NCBI GenBank assembly: GCA_024508675.1
Contig: JANINQ010000006.1
Location: 186,001-250,000 of the forward strand
Reading direction: 5' to 3'
Origin: Afipia sp.
GTDB taxonomy: Bacteria > Pseudomonadota > Alphaproteobacteria > Rhizobiales > Xanthobacteraceae
Length of the DNA stretch: 64,000 bases
How positions within the stretch are numbered: the stretch's first letter is position 1; every line of letters starts with the position of its first letter. The notes beneath the pieces are model-generated. The model was not told the origin of the DNA. It worked only from the letters and a program-made list of their open reading frames with translations, and did no database searches. Positions 9,200 through 17,443 of the stretch are shown one piece after another. The translations under genes were made by a program, and so were the position numbers.

Positions 9200-10309
9200 C
9201 TAGAACGACAACGACGAAACGACACGGACCTTCTGGGCCGGATCGAGTTTTTGCACGCCAAGCACCACCACACTGGCGCCTTCCTCGACGCCGCCGGTAA
9301 TGATCACGTCCTTGGTCTCATAGGCTTTCACCGTCACTGGCTTCAGCGATACCGCGCCGGTCTTGCTGTCAGCGACATACAGCGAAGGCCCCTCGCCCTG
9401 ACTGAACAGCGCGGACAGCGGTAGCCGCGCCACGCGCTCGGTGGCGGGATCGGCCAATGTGAGGGTTGCGGTCATGCCGAGCGACACGGTTTCATCCGCG
9501 CCGGGCAGCGAGAATTTTGCCAGATAAGTGCGGGTCGCAGGATCGGCGTTCGGTGCGATCTCGCGCAGCTTCGCCGCGTACTTCTTCCCCGGTTCCGACC
9601 AGAGCGTGACACTCGCCTCGCCGGTCTTGGCAAACGCCACCAGTGTTTCAGGCACCGCGACCACGGCCTCCTTTTCAGCGGAGCGCGCCACGCGCACAGC
9701 GGTCTGCCCCGCCGAAACAACCTGTCCCGGCTCGATCAGCGTTGCGGTGACGACGCCGCGGGCATCGGCGACAAGGCTGGCATAAGAGAGAGAGTTCTTC
9801 GTCAGTTCGACAGAGCGTTCAGCACGATTAAGCCGCGCCCGCGCTTCATCGGCGGCGGCCTTCACCTGATCAAGCTGGGCTTCGGTGGACCAGCCCTTGG
9901 TGCGCAGCTCCTTGGCACGGCCTTCGGCAGCGGTCGCCTGCGACAGGACACCCTTGGCCGCGCTCAGTTCGGCCTCGGCCTGCTCCGCCTGCAGCTTGAG
10001 ATCGACCTCATCGAGCGTCGCCAGCGGCTGGCCGACATCGACCATCTGCCCGACTTCGACAAGACGCTTGGCGACCTTGCCGGGCACGCGGAAGCCCATG
10101 TCGGTTTCAATACGGGGGCGGACGGTGCCGACGAAACTGCGCTCCGGTGACTGGGCCTGATAGTGGACCGTCGCCACCAGCACCGGGCGACCCTTCTCGC
10201 CCTCCTGCGCCTGCTCCTTGCTGCAGGCACCGAGCGCCAATGCCGAAACCATCAACCCGATAACGGGTAAAGCCTTGCTCTTGTTTGAAAATTTCGAGAT
10301 GCGCAGCAT
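9200..10309 (-). CDS. RND efflux periplasmic adaptor (membrane fusion lipoprotein)
   Basis: A 369-residue adaptor that joins the pump to an outer-membrane channel. A type II signal peptide ends in LGAC with lipid-accepting Cys29, anchoring it to the inner membrane. The lipoyl/barrel-sandwich part (GFRVPGKV, VGQPLATLDEVD) is split by a coiled-coil hairpin at about residues 95-165 (EQAEAELSAAKG to ERSVELTKNSL), the normal AcrA order. GGGAG lies 8 bases before the ATG at 10309. First gene of the operon, with an operator candidate 45-70 bp upstream. Confidence 0.92.
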   Translation of the reverse strand: MLRISKFSNKSKALPVIGLMVSALALGACSKEQAQEGEKGRPVLVATVHYQAQSPERSFVGTVRPRIETDMGFRVPGKVAKRLVEVGQMVDVGQPLATLDEVDLKLQAEQAEAELSAAKGVLSQATAAEGRAKELRTKGWSTEAQLDQVKAAADEARARLNRAERSVELTKNSLSYASLVADARGVVTATLIEPGQVVSAGQTAVRVARSAEKEAVVAVPETLVAFAKTGEASVTLWSEPGKKYAAKLREIAPNADPATRTYLAKFSLPGADETVSLGMTATLTLADPATERVARLPLSALFSQGEGPSLYVADSKTGAVSLKPVTVKAYETKDVIITGGVEEGASVVVLGVQKLDPAQKVRVVSSLSF

Positions 10310-10349
10310 CGGAAGCTCCCTGAGGCGATGGCCGGGAGCTTCTTATAAC

Positions 10350-10380
10350 GACTGACGAATGTCAATAATCGTCACTAGTC
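10350..10380. promoter_or_regulatory. Operator candidate before the efflux operon
   Basis: TGACGA (10353-10358) and TCGTCA (10369-10374) are inverted with a 10-base spacer, flanked by GAC and GTC. A minus-strand TTGACA sits inside it and TATAAG lies downstream, although the spacing between them is too short for a textbook promoter. The size and symmetry suit a TetR dimer pair. Confidence 0.5.
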
Positions 10381-10493
10381 AGAATGCCGCAGGGTTAAGC
10401 CTTTGCACTGCAACCGCAAATCTGCGGCAGGGCCAACCTCTGACCCGGCGCGCAAGGAAACGTGATCGCAGAAAGCGGGCTTTCAAAATGCGA

Positions 10494-10516
10494 ATGCCCG
10501 CGATGAGCGCGGGCAT
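10494..10516 (-). terminator. Probable terminator of the cupin gene
   Basis: ATGCCCGCG and CGCGGGCAT form a perfect 9-bp stem with a 5-base loop, 28 bp after the cupin stop. On the minus strand it is followed by TCGCATTTTG, a short T run. Confidence 0.6.
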
Positions 10517-10543
10517 CCTGCGGGGCAATTGCCAGATCCGAAA

Positions 10544-11071
10544 TTAGGCCTTTTCCGCCGGATCGCGGTGAATCGGATCGACCCACAGGACCGTCTCCGG
10601 CTTCTCGACAGCCTCAATATCGAGGTTGATCGCGACCGCTTCGCCGTCGCTGCGCACCAGCACACATTCCAGCACTTCATCCGGGCTGGCGTTGATCTCC
10701 TGATGCGGCACATACGGCGGCACGAAGATGAAGTCGCCCGGACCAGCCTCTGCGGTGAACTGCAGGTGATCGCCCCAGCGCATGCGGGCCTTGCCCTTCA
10801 CGATATAGATGATGCTTTCCAGATGGCCGTGGTGATGCGCGCCGGTCTTGGCGTCGGGCTTGATCGAAACCGTCCCTGCCCAGAGCTTCTGCGCACCGAC
10901 GCGGGCGAAATTGATTGCCGCCTTGCGGTCCATGCCCGCAGTGGACGGCACGTTGGGATCGAGCTGATTGCCGGGAATGACCCGCACGCCGTCATGCTTC
11001 CAGCGCTCGTCGTCATGCGTGTGGGAATGATCATGCGAGTGATCGTGAGGGTGATGATGATCGTGCGACAT
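10544..11071 (-). CDS. Cupin-domain protein with a His-rich N terminus
   Basis: A 175-residue single-domain cupin. The first 20 residues are almost all His and Asp (MSHDHHHPHDHSHDH and on), a likely metal-binding tail. The cupin barrel follows with motif 1 in HHHGHLESIIYIVKGKARM and motif 2 in PGDFIFVPPYVPHQEI, which together give the usual His/Glu metal site. I start at 11071 because the residues before it (from an ATG at 11116) are not family-like and GAGAACGAG lies close upstream. Probably a small metal-dependent enzyme or sensor; no substrate can be assigned. Transcribed alone and closed by a hairpin. Confidence 0.8.
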   Translation of the reverse strand: MSHDHHHPHDHSHDHSHTHDDERWKHDGVRVIPGNQLDPNVPSTAGMDRKAAINFARVGAQKLWAGTVSIKPDAKTGAHHHGHLESIIYIVKGKARMRWGDHLQFTAEAGPGDFIFVPPYVPHQEINASPDEVLECVLVRSDGEAVAINLDIEAVEKPETVLWVDPIHRDPAEKA

Positions 11072-11205
11072 TGCTCGTTCTCTTGTTGCTATCGCGGTTA
11101 TTGTTGTTGCTGACATCGCTGGCGCGCAGCGTTCGCGACCACGTCAACAGATATATCAGCGATCGTCAACGACGCCCGCAGCATGCCACGCCAGGCGTTT
11201 CGACA

Positions 11206-12372
11206 TTAATATGACTTCGGCAGTCCCAGCACCTTCTCGCCAATGAAGCTGAGAATCAGTTGCGGGCTGATCGGCGCAATGCGCGGAATCATGACTTCAC
11301 GCAGATACCGCTCGACATGATATTCCTTGGCGTAGCCGAAGCCGCCATGGGTCATCACTGCCTGCTGGCAGGCGTCAAAGCCCGCCTCGCCCGCGAGATA
11401 TTTCGCGGCATTGGCGACAGGGCCGCACGGCAGGCCCTGATCGTATTGCCACGCCGCCGACACGGTCATCAGCCACGCCGCTTCGAGATCGATCCAGTTC
11501 TTCGCCAGCGGATGCTGGATTGCCTGGTTCTGCCCGATCGGCCGGTTGAACACGATCCGCTGGCGCGCATAGGCCGCCGCACGCTCGAGCGCCAGCTTGC
11601 CGAGGCCGACCGCTTCCGCTGCAATCAGCACGCGCTCGGGGTTCATGCCGTGCAGGATGTATTCGAAGCCGCGGCCTTCCTCGCCGATGCGATCCGCCAC
11701 CGGAATCTCGAAGTCCGCGAAGAACAGTTCGTTGGAGTCGATGGCCTTGCGGCCCATCTTCTCGATCTCGTGCACCTTCACCCGTTCGCGGTCGAAATCC
11801 GCGTAGAACAAGCTCAGTCCATGGGTGGGGCTTTTCACTTCCTCAAGCGGTGTCGTCCGCGCCAGCAGCAGGATCTTGTGGGCGACCTGCGCGGTCGAGA
11901 TCCACACCTTCTGGCCATTGACGACATACTTGTCGCCCTTGCGCACCGCGCGCGTTTTCAACTGCGTGGTGTTGAGGCCGGTGTTCGGCTCGGTCACGCC
12001 GAAGCACGCTTTCTCGCGGCCCTCGACAATGCCCGGCAGCATGCGCGCGCGCTGCTCGTCGGTGCCGAACACCACCACCGGATTGAGCCCGAACACATTC
12101 ATGTGAATCGCGGAGGCGCCCGACATGCCTGCACCGGATTCCGAAATCGCCCGCATCATGATCGCCGCTTCCATGATACCGAGACCCGCGCCGCCGAACT
12201 CCTCAGGAATGCAGATGCCGAGCCAGCCCGCCTGCGCCATCGCATCGTAGAACTCATGCGGAAAGCCGCCGGTCCGGTCCTTCTCCAGCCAATATGCGTC
12301 GTCAAAACGGGCGCAGATTTTCAGGATCGCATCACGAATGGATTCCTGTTGCGGGCTGAGTGCGAAGTCCAT
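11206..12372 (-). CDS. Acyl-CoA dehydrogenase
   Basis: A 388-residue FAD enzyme introducing the alpha-beta double bond into an acyl-CoA. Family blocks are present: the N-terminal helical domain, CFGVTEPNTGLNTT (flavin/substrate loop), KVWISTAQ, and MTHGGFGYAKEYHVERYLRE. The C-terminal YEGT motif that carries the base in short- and medium-chain members is absent; the sequence there is RIAPISPQLIL, as in one proteobacterial branch. The start at 12372 (MDFALSPQQ) is family-typical; upstream in-frame codons are not. It is divergent from the NTF2-like gene at 12566. Chain specificity unknown. Confidence 0.88.
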   Translation of the reverse strand: MDFALSPQQESIRDAILKICARFDDAYWLEKDRTGGFPHEFYDAMAQAGWLGICIPEEFGGAGLGIMEAAIMMRAISESGAGMSGASAIHMNVFGLNPVVVFGTDEQRARMLPGIVEGREKACFGVTEPNTGLNTTQLKTRAVRKGDKYVVNGQKVWISTAQVAHKILLLARTTPLEEVKSPTHGLSLFYADFDRERVKVHEIEKMGRKAIDSNELFFADFEIPVADRIGEEGRGFEYILHGMNPERVLIAAEAVGLGKLALERAAAYARQRIVFNRPIGQNQAIQHPLAKNWIDLEAAWLMTVSAAWQYDQGLPCGPVANAAKYLAGEAGFDACQQAVMTHGGFGYAKEYHVERYLREVMIPRIAPISPQLILSFIGEKVLGLPKSY

Positions 12373-12565
12373 TGTGACCGGTCCCCGGATAATATGACGG
12401 GATCGAGACATACGTGACCGGGCGAATTGAGCAAGAGGGGCGCTACCTTTTGCAGCGCAGCGCTCCCTGCGTGTGATGCAGAGCGAAACACTTGTGTTTC
12501 GCTTGCCGAAATCGGGTGCGGGGATATTGTTGGGCAACACTGAACCCGGCACCGGAATAGCTGTC

Positions 12566-12928
12566 ATGGACCAGAAAGTGACCGATCACGACATCCTCAC
12601 CGGCCTCAACCGCGACTACATCGATTCCGTTCAGAACAGCGACGTCCGCCGCTTCGACGAGATTCTGGCGCCGGAGTTCTACTGTTCGAACCCGGACCGC
12701 TCGCTGGTGGACCGCGCCGGTTTCCTGAAACAGACCGCACAGCCGGTCGCGATCAAAAATCTCAAGGCGGAGGATGTGCTGATCCGCATCATCGGCGATG
12801 TCGCCATCATCCACGCGCGTACAAGCTACCTGATGCCGGACGGCAGCACGGGCGGCGGGCGCTATACGGATGTATGGGCGAAGATCGGCGGCCAGTGGCT
12901 CGCCGTCTCCGCGCATGTAACGCGCTGA
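12566..12928 (+). CDS. NTF2-like (SnoaL / DUF4440) small protein
   Basis: A 120-residue single-domain protein of the NTF2-like fold: helices (LTGLNRDYIDSVQNSDVRRFDEILAP split over residues 10-35) then a curved sheet ending in GGGRYTDVWAKIGGQWLAVS. Proteins with this C-terminal strand pair are often of the ketosteroid-isomerase-like DUF4440 set and have diverse or unknown activity. I chose the ATG at 12566; a longer in-frame reading from 12473 lacks family character. Its 3' end lies 3 bp from that of the convergent SAF-domain gene. Confidence 0.7.
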   Translation: MDQKVTDHDILTGLNRDYIDSVQNSDVRRFDEILAPEFYCSNPDRSLVDRAGFLKQTAQPVAIKNLKAEDVLIRIIGDVAIIHARTSYLMPDGSTGGGRYTDVWAKIGGQWLAVSAHVTR

Positions 12929-12931
12929 AAA

Positions 12932-14236
12932 TCAGCGCGAGAACCTCGCCTCCATCGCGCGGCGGAAAGCAACCGCGTCATCCCTGGCATCGATCTCCAC
13001 ATCCGACCAGCGGACGACATCGCCGTGCGCGACATCCTTGGTGAGCTTGACGCGATGTGCGAGGCCTATTGGCAATGCGCCGGTCTTAAGACTCTCGACG
13101 GCAGGCATCAGCTTGCCCCACACCGTGTAACCGCCCTCGCCGTCGAGCATCTCGCCTGCGCGCAGGTTCTTCTTTGCGACAGCGGCGACATCGCCGCGGA
13201 AACCCTGCGGCTGTCCGGTCGGCTCATTGCGCAGCGCCGCCGAGAGCACCGAGATGTTCAGCTCAAGCCCGATCAGGTGATAGGGCTTGTACATCGCAGC
13301 AAAACGGCCCGAGGAATCCGTCTTCAAGCCGTACTGGCGGAAACAGTCCGCCGCATAGTCGTTCGGCGCTTCCAGCACGACATAGACGCCCCAGCGCAGA
13401 TCGCGGAACACCGGACGCCCATCGCGCTCCAGCGACGACACGACCTCGACGACGCCGGATTTTTCCAGTACGCCACCCTTGTCCTGAGGACGCATGATAT
13501 GCGGCAGATCATCGACGCCGCAGGGCGGAAACAGAAGGCCGGTCGAGGGTACATCGAGGCCGGTGGCGTTGGCGATGGCCGCCATTTCAATGGCGGACTT
13601 GGTGCCATCCAAGAATGAATTGAACATCTGCGGATTCATGCCGGCAGACTGCGCCTCGGCGGCGGTGAGACCATAGTGGCCCCACACGCCTGCAGGCGTC
13701 ACGTCATGATAGATCGGCAGATATTTTGTGCCCTTGCCCGCCGCGACAACCTTGAAACCCGTGGCGCGCGCCCAGTCCACCATCTCGGCGGTGAGCGCGG
13801 GCTGATCGCCATAGGCCAGCGAATAGACCACGCCTGCCTTGCGCGCTTCCTCCGCGAGCAGCGGGCCGGCGAGCACGTCGGCTTCGACATTGACCATCAC
13901 AATGTGCTTGCCCGCCGCGATCGCGGCGCGGGCGTGACGGATGCCAACGCTCGGGTTACCCGTCGCTTCCACAACCACCTCGACATTGCCGGTGATTGCC
14001 GCTGCACCGTCCTTCGTGAAGGCGGTGGCGGCGATCCGCGCATCGTCCCAGCCCACCGTGCGGCAGGCATCGCGGGCACGCTCCGGATCGAGATCGACGA
14101 TCACCGGCACTTCGAGGCCCGGCGTGTGCGGCACCTGGGACAGGAACATCGAGCCGAATTTTCCGGCGCCGATCAGGGCAACGCGCACGGGCTTTCCCGC
14201 CGCGCGGCGCTTTTCGAGAAGGTGATGGAGATTCAT
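12932..14236 (-). CDS. NAD(P)-binding homoserine-dehydrogenase-like protein with C-terminal SAF domain
   Basis: A 434-residue protein with an N-terminal Rossmann fold (VALIGAGKFGSMFL, residues about 18-31, then VIVDLDPERA) as in homoserine dehydrogenase, and a C-terminal SAF-like segment (AGEMLDGEGGYTVWGKLMP to HGDVVRWSDVEID) as in sugar-acid dehydratases and antifreeze-like proteins. Proteins of this architecture are annotated as predicted homoserine dehydrogenases, but they lie in catabolic clusters rather than with threonine genes. Here the upstream neighbour on the same strand is a 2-oxoglutarate oxygenase, with a TTT-type binding protein further off. The reaction is unknown; an oxidoreductase acting on a small hydroxy or amino acid is plausible. 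Confidence 0.72.
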   Translation of the reverse strand: MNLHHLLEKRRAAGKPVRVALIGAGKFGSMFLSQVPHTPGLEVPVIVDLDPERARDACRTVGWDDARIAATAFTKDGAAAITGNVEVVVEATGNPSVGIRHARAAIAAGKHIVMVNVEADVLAGPLLAEEARKAGVVYSLAYGDQPALTAEMVDWARATGFKVVAAGKGTKYLPIYHDVTPAGVWGHYGLTAAEAQSAGMNPQMFNSFLDGTKSAIEMAAIANATGLDVPSTGLLFPPCGVDDLPHIMRPQDKGGVLEKSGVVEVVSSLERDGRPVFRDLRWGVYVVLEAPNDYAADCFRQYGLKTDSSGRFAAMYKPYHLIGLELNISVLSAALRNEPTGQPQGFRGDVAAVAKKNLRAGEMLDGEGGYTVWGKLMPAVESLKTGALPIGLAHRVKLTKDVAHGDVVRWSDVEIDARDDAVAFRRAMEARFSR

Positions 14237-14249
14237 TCGGAGCGTCCTG

Positions 14250-14397
14250 TCATCCCTCCCCCTTTGCGGGGAGGGTCGGCCAAGCGAAGCGGAGGCCGGG
14301 GTGGGGGCAATGCGAGGTGTTTATCATACCCCCACCCGGCTCGTTGTTCGCTTCGCTCTCAACGCGCCACCCTCCCCACAAGGGGAGGGATAAGGAA
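14250..14397. repeat. Large imperfect inverted repeat (REP-like) between two genes
   Basis: The left part (CCCTCCCC, GCGGGGAGGG, then GCGAAGCGGAGGCCGG and GGTGGGGG) is mirrored by the right part (CCCCCACCCGGC, CGCTTCGCT, ACCCTCCCC, AAGGGGAGGG), folding into a stem of around 60 bases per arm. It fills the gap between the SAF gene and the oxygenase gene. Such elements are common intergenic repeats in Rhizobiales and may also halt transcription. Confidence 0.8.
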
Positions 14398-14439
14398 GTA
14401 TCGGACTTAACCCGCTCATCAAAGACGATGGTGTATATC

Positions 14440-15240
14440 CTATTCCGCCGCCTGGCGATGGCTGCGGGCGTAGCGGATCAGCGCATCGTCATCCACCGTC
14501 TCGATCGGCGTGAAGTCGCGATGGGCGATGAACTCCGGCCGCGTCGGCGTGCGGATGTAATTCGAAACGGAGTTCAGCGTCAGGTAAACGATCTTGCGCG
14601 GATACGGCGTGATGTTGCCGGACGAGCCGTGCACCAGATTGCCATGGAACATCAGCATACCGCCGGGCTTGCCAGTCGGCGCGACAATGCCGCCTTCCTT
14701 GACAAGACGCGTCACGGTCTCCTCGTCCAGCGTCCATAGCGGATAGGACGTGGTCTGCAGATCGTGCGCGGCCTTGAGGTCGCCCGCGTTATGGCTCTTC
14801 GGCACCAGCATCAGCGGGCCGTTGATGGGCATCACCTCATCCAGAAAGATCGAGATGTTCATGGCGCGCGGAAGCATCATGCCGTCGTCGCGCTTCCAGG
14901 TGCCGTAATCCTGATGCCACTGCCAGACATCGCCGGTGAAGGCCGACTTCGCGTTGATCTTGTATTGGTGCATGTAGACCTTCTCGCCGAAGACCTGCTC
15001 GACCGGCTCGATCATGCGCGGGTGGGCGCCGAGAAGACGAAACGCCTCATTATAGAGATGCGCGGCAAAGGCGGTGCGCGGCGCGCCGCTCTTCTCGCGC
15101 CAGACTTCGGGGCGCTGCTCGTCATAGATCGACACCGCCTCGCGGCGCAGGACCTCCACCTCTTCCGGCGTGAAAAGCTCCGGCAGGAACAGCCAGCCTT
15201 CGGTGTGGAATTGCTCGAGCTGCGCGGGGGTCAGTTTCAT
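14440..15240 (-). CDS. Phytanoyl-CoA dioxygenase (PhyH) family Fe(II)/2-oxoglutarate oxygenase
   Basis: A 266-residue hydroxylase of the PhyH family (which also includes ectoine hydroxylase). The iron triad is visible: His109 and Asp111 in WHQDYG and His204 in VHGSSGN. Arg215 (PYPRKIVY) is placed to bind 2-oxoglutarate. The length and single jelly-roll domain are normal. It lies upstream of the SAF-domain gene on the same strand, though a 200-bp repeat region separates them, and is divergent from a FadR-type regulator. The substrate is unknown; many bacterial members hydroxylate free acids, amino acids or phosphonates rather than phytanoyl-CoA. Confidence 0.82.
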   Translation of the reverse strand: MKLTPAQLEQFHTEGWLFLPELFTPEEVEVLRREAVSIYDEQRPEVWREKSGAPRTAFAAHLYNEAFRLLGAHPRMIEPVEQVFGEKVYMHQYKINAKSAFTGDVWQWHQDYGTWKRDDGMMLPRAMNISIFLDEVMPINGPLMLVPKSHNAGDLKAAHDLQTTSYPLWTLDEETVTRLVKEGGIVAPTGKPGGMLMFHGNLVHGSSGNITPYPRKIVYLTLNSVSNYIRTPTRPEFIAHRDFTPIETVDDDALIRYARSHRQAAE

Positions 15241-15355
15241 GACGATCCTCCTTGTTTGTTTCAGGTCGTTTCCCGGTTGTCGTTCTTGTTGTCCGGAACG
15301 CTTGCTGCGTTCTCGGCTGTCCGCTGGCGTAGGTAGTCAAATACGCCATTCTTGC

Positions 15356-15382
15356 ATTCTGAACTCAGTATTCTAAACTCAG
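15356..15382. repeat. Tandem direct repeat in a divergent promoter region
   Basis: ATTCTGAACTCAG (15356-15368) and ATTCTAAACTCAG (15370-15382) repeat with a 14-base period and one mismatch. It lies between the oxygenase and the GntR gene and could be a regulator site or a slippage repeat. Confidence 0.6.
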
Positions 15383-15454
15383 GATGCGACTTGCACCCCA
15401 CCCTGTCAAGCCGCAACCATGCTGCCGCGCAGCGATGAGTCTGTTGGAGGCGAC

Positions 15455-16102
15455 ATGCTGGAGTCTTTGACCCCGCCGAAAAGTCTGGTCGATCAGGTCT
15501 ATGAGGTGATCCTCGACGCCCTGTGCGACGGCACATTCAAGCCGGGAGAGCGTTTGACGCAGGAGAGCATCGCCGCGCGGCTGAACGTCTCACGGCAACC
15601 GGTGACGCACGCGCTCGCCGTGTTGAAGGCACAGGGATTTCTTGCGCAGGGCCGTCAGGGACTGACCGTTACCGCGGTCGATCCGGATTTCTTCGCCGCG
15701 ATCTATCAGATCCGCTCGGCGGTCGAGCCGCTGGCGGTGAAACTGGCGACACCGCGCCTGACCAGAGACACGATCGCGCGCGGGCGTGCCTTGATCGAGC
15801 ATGGCCGCAAACTGGTCGCTGCCGGAGACAGCCGCGCCAGCCTGCAGGCCGACATGGACTTCCACTCCTTCATCTACGATCTTTCCGGCAATCCGCTGAT
15901 TGCCGAGACGATGCGGCTGCACTGGCGCCACCTGCGCCGCGCCATGGGCGAAGTGCTGCGCCATCCCGGCATGTCGATCAGTGTCTGGAAAGAGCATGGC
16001 CGCATTCTTGAAGAAATGATCCGCGGCGATGGCGATGCCGCCGCCGAGCTGATGCGGCGGCATCTGGTCGAAGCCTACGAGCGTGTTGGAAAACCTGCCT
16101 GA
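15455..16102 (+). CDS. GntR-family regulator, FadR/FCD subfamily
   Basis: A 215-residue regulator: winged helix at about residues 10-75 (YEVILDALCDGTFKPGERL, TQESIAARLNVSRQPVTHAL) and an all-helical FCD ligand domain after it (FHSFIYDLSGNPLIAETM) that usually binds a small carboxylate at a metal site. The ATG at 15455 is chosen because GGAGG sits 4 bases upstream; an ATG at 15419 lacks a site. Divergent from the oxygenase and next to a tricarboxylate-type binding protein, so it probably senses the substrate of that group; inferred from position only. Confidence 0.87.
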   Translation: MLESLTPPKSLVDQVYEVILDALCDGTFKPGERLTQESIAARLNVSRQPVTHALAVLKAQGFLAQGRQGLTVTAVDPDFFAAIYQIRSAVEPLAVKLATPRLTRDTIARGRALIEHGRKLVAAGDSRASLQADMDFHSFIYDLSGNPLIAETMRLHWRHLRRAMGEVLRHPGMSISVWKEHGRILEEMIRGDGDAAAELMRRHLVEAYERVGKPA

Positions 16103-16108
16103 CCTGGT

Positions 16109-17098
16109 TCAGACCGGCTCCAGCCCGAGCGACTTTGCGCTGTCCATCCAGACCGGCAGTTCGCGCTGATAGAGCGCATTGGTTTCCTTGAAGCCGATCG
16201 CCGGCTCCAGCGCGAATGTGGCGAGAACGCCTTTCACCTTCGGATCGCTGTTCGCCGCCACGATCAATTCCGCCAGCTTCTCGACAATCGGCTGCGGTGT
16301 GGCTTTCGGCAACGCCCAGCCGCTGAAACCGCTGACGGTGAAGAACTTCGATGTGGCCCCTTGTTCCGGCAGGGTTTTGACAGCCGGGATCGCATCGACC
16401 TTCTTCGAGTGCACGGCGAACACCACACCGGTGTTGTTCTGCAGGACGGCTTGCGCCGCCGTGTAGCTGCCCATCGCCACATCAAGCGTTCCTTCGGCAA
16501 GCCCGGTCCACATCGGCGCTTCGCCGCGATAATGGATCGGCTCGATGTTGAGACCGTATTGCTTGTTGAGTTCGTTGACGGTCATGTGGGGCGCGGAGCC
16601 GGCGCTGTAAGTGCCGAAATTCACCTTGCCGTTCTTGCGCGCGAACGCGACAAAATCATCCAGCGTTTTGACGCCGGACTTCGGACTCGCCACCAGCAGA
16701 AGCCCTGCGCCAGGAATGACGCTGACAAGCGTCAGGTCCTTGTCCATGTCGTAACCGGGGGTCTTCATCATCACGCGGTTCATCACATAGGTCGTCGAGA
16801 TCGAGCAGAGGATGGTGTGGCCATCGGGTTGAGAGCGGGCGACTTCCGCCGCACCGATTGAGCCGGATGCTCCCGCCTTGTTTTCAACAACGACGGTCTG
16901 TCCCACCTGCTTGCCGATGAACTCACCGAATGCCCGCGCTAGCAGATCGGTCTGCCCGCCGGCCGGATAGCTGCAGATCATCCGGATCTGACGCGAAGGC
17001 CATGCCGCCTGCGCGGACGCACTGCGCGACAGGAAAGGCATCGCGGCAATGGCTGTACCGGACGCAATGAAACGGCGGCGAGTGATGTTGGCTGACAT
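16109..17098 (-). CDS. Tripartite tricarboxylate transporter (TTT) substrate-binding protein, Bug family
   Basis: A 329-residue periplasmic binding protein. The export signal has a twin-arginine-like start (ITRRRFIASG) and an alanine-rich end (SASAQA). The Bug signature is plain: PSRQIRMICSYPAGGQTDLLAR split over the mature N terminus, then KAGASGSIGAAEVARSQPDGHT. Such proteins bind citrate-like or other small carboxylates for TctAB permeases; no tctA/tctB is in the window, as is common for this amplified family. GGGAGGAAACT precedes the ATG at 17098. Its end is 6 bp from the convergent GntR gene. Confidence 0.88.
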   Translation of the reverse strand: MSANITRRRFIASGTAIAAMPFLSRSASAQAAWPSRQIRMICSYPAGGQTDLLARAFGEFIGKQVGQTVVVENKAGASGSIGAAEVARSQPDGHTILCSISTTYVMNRVMMKTPGYDMDKDLTLVSVIPGAGLLLVASPKSGVKTLDDFVAFARKNGKVNFGTYSAGSAPHMTVNELNKQYGLNIEPIHYRGEAPMWTGLAEGTLDVAMGSYTAAQAVLQNNTGVVFAVHSKKVDAIPAVKTLPEQGATSKFFTVSGFSGWALPKATPQPIVEKLAELIVAANSDPKVKGVLATFALEPAIGFKETNALYQRELPVWMDSAKSLGLEPV

Positions 17099-17443
17099 AG
17101 TTTCCTCCCTGACATTTTCCGGAAGGGTATCTGATCGCCGCTTGGCCGCCATGGGCGGGAGACGGGACAGATTGGCGCATTGCCATCCGCAATCTCCGCC
17201 GGACAGCAACCGCGATTTGACGACATGAGCTGCGTTCATTGAACGCCGGCGGCGAACCTCCAGCGACAAGCTGCATCCCGCATCGATCAAGATTTAAATC
17301 CAGGCACTTATGCGGAGGCTGGGCCTGTATGCCCGCGCATCCCTCGCAAAATCATGGCTGGAACCGGCATCCGTGCGGCTGGTGTCATCCCACCTTCAAA
17401 CTAACCCTTCAAAAGTACCCCGCGCTTCAAACAGGGGTGAGAG
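17099..17443. other. Intergenic region between the Bug protein and the phosphate transporter
   Basis: About 345 bases with no convincing gene. It should hold two divergent promoters. CTTCAAA occurs three times at 17394, 17407 and 17425 just before the phosphate-transporter start, and GGGGTGAGAG forms that gene's ribosome site. I saw no clear Pho box. Confidence 0.5.

Noticed and set aside
8003-9424. Long plus-strand open frame opposite the RND pump
   Set aside because: Antisense shadow; His/Arg/Gln-rich with no ribosome site.
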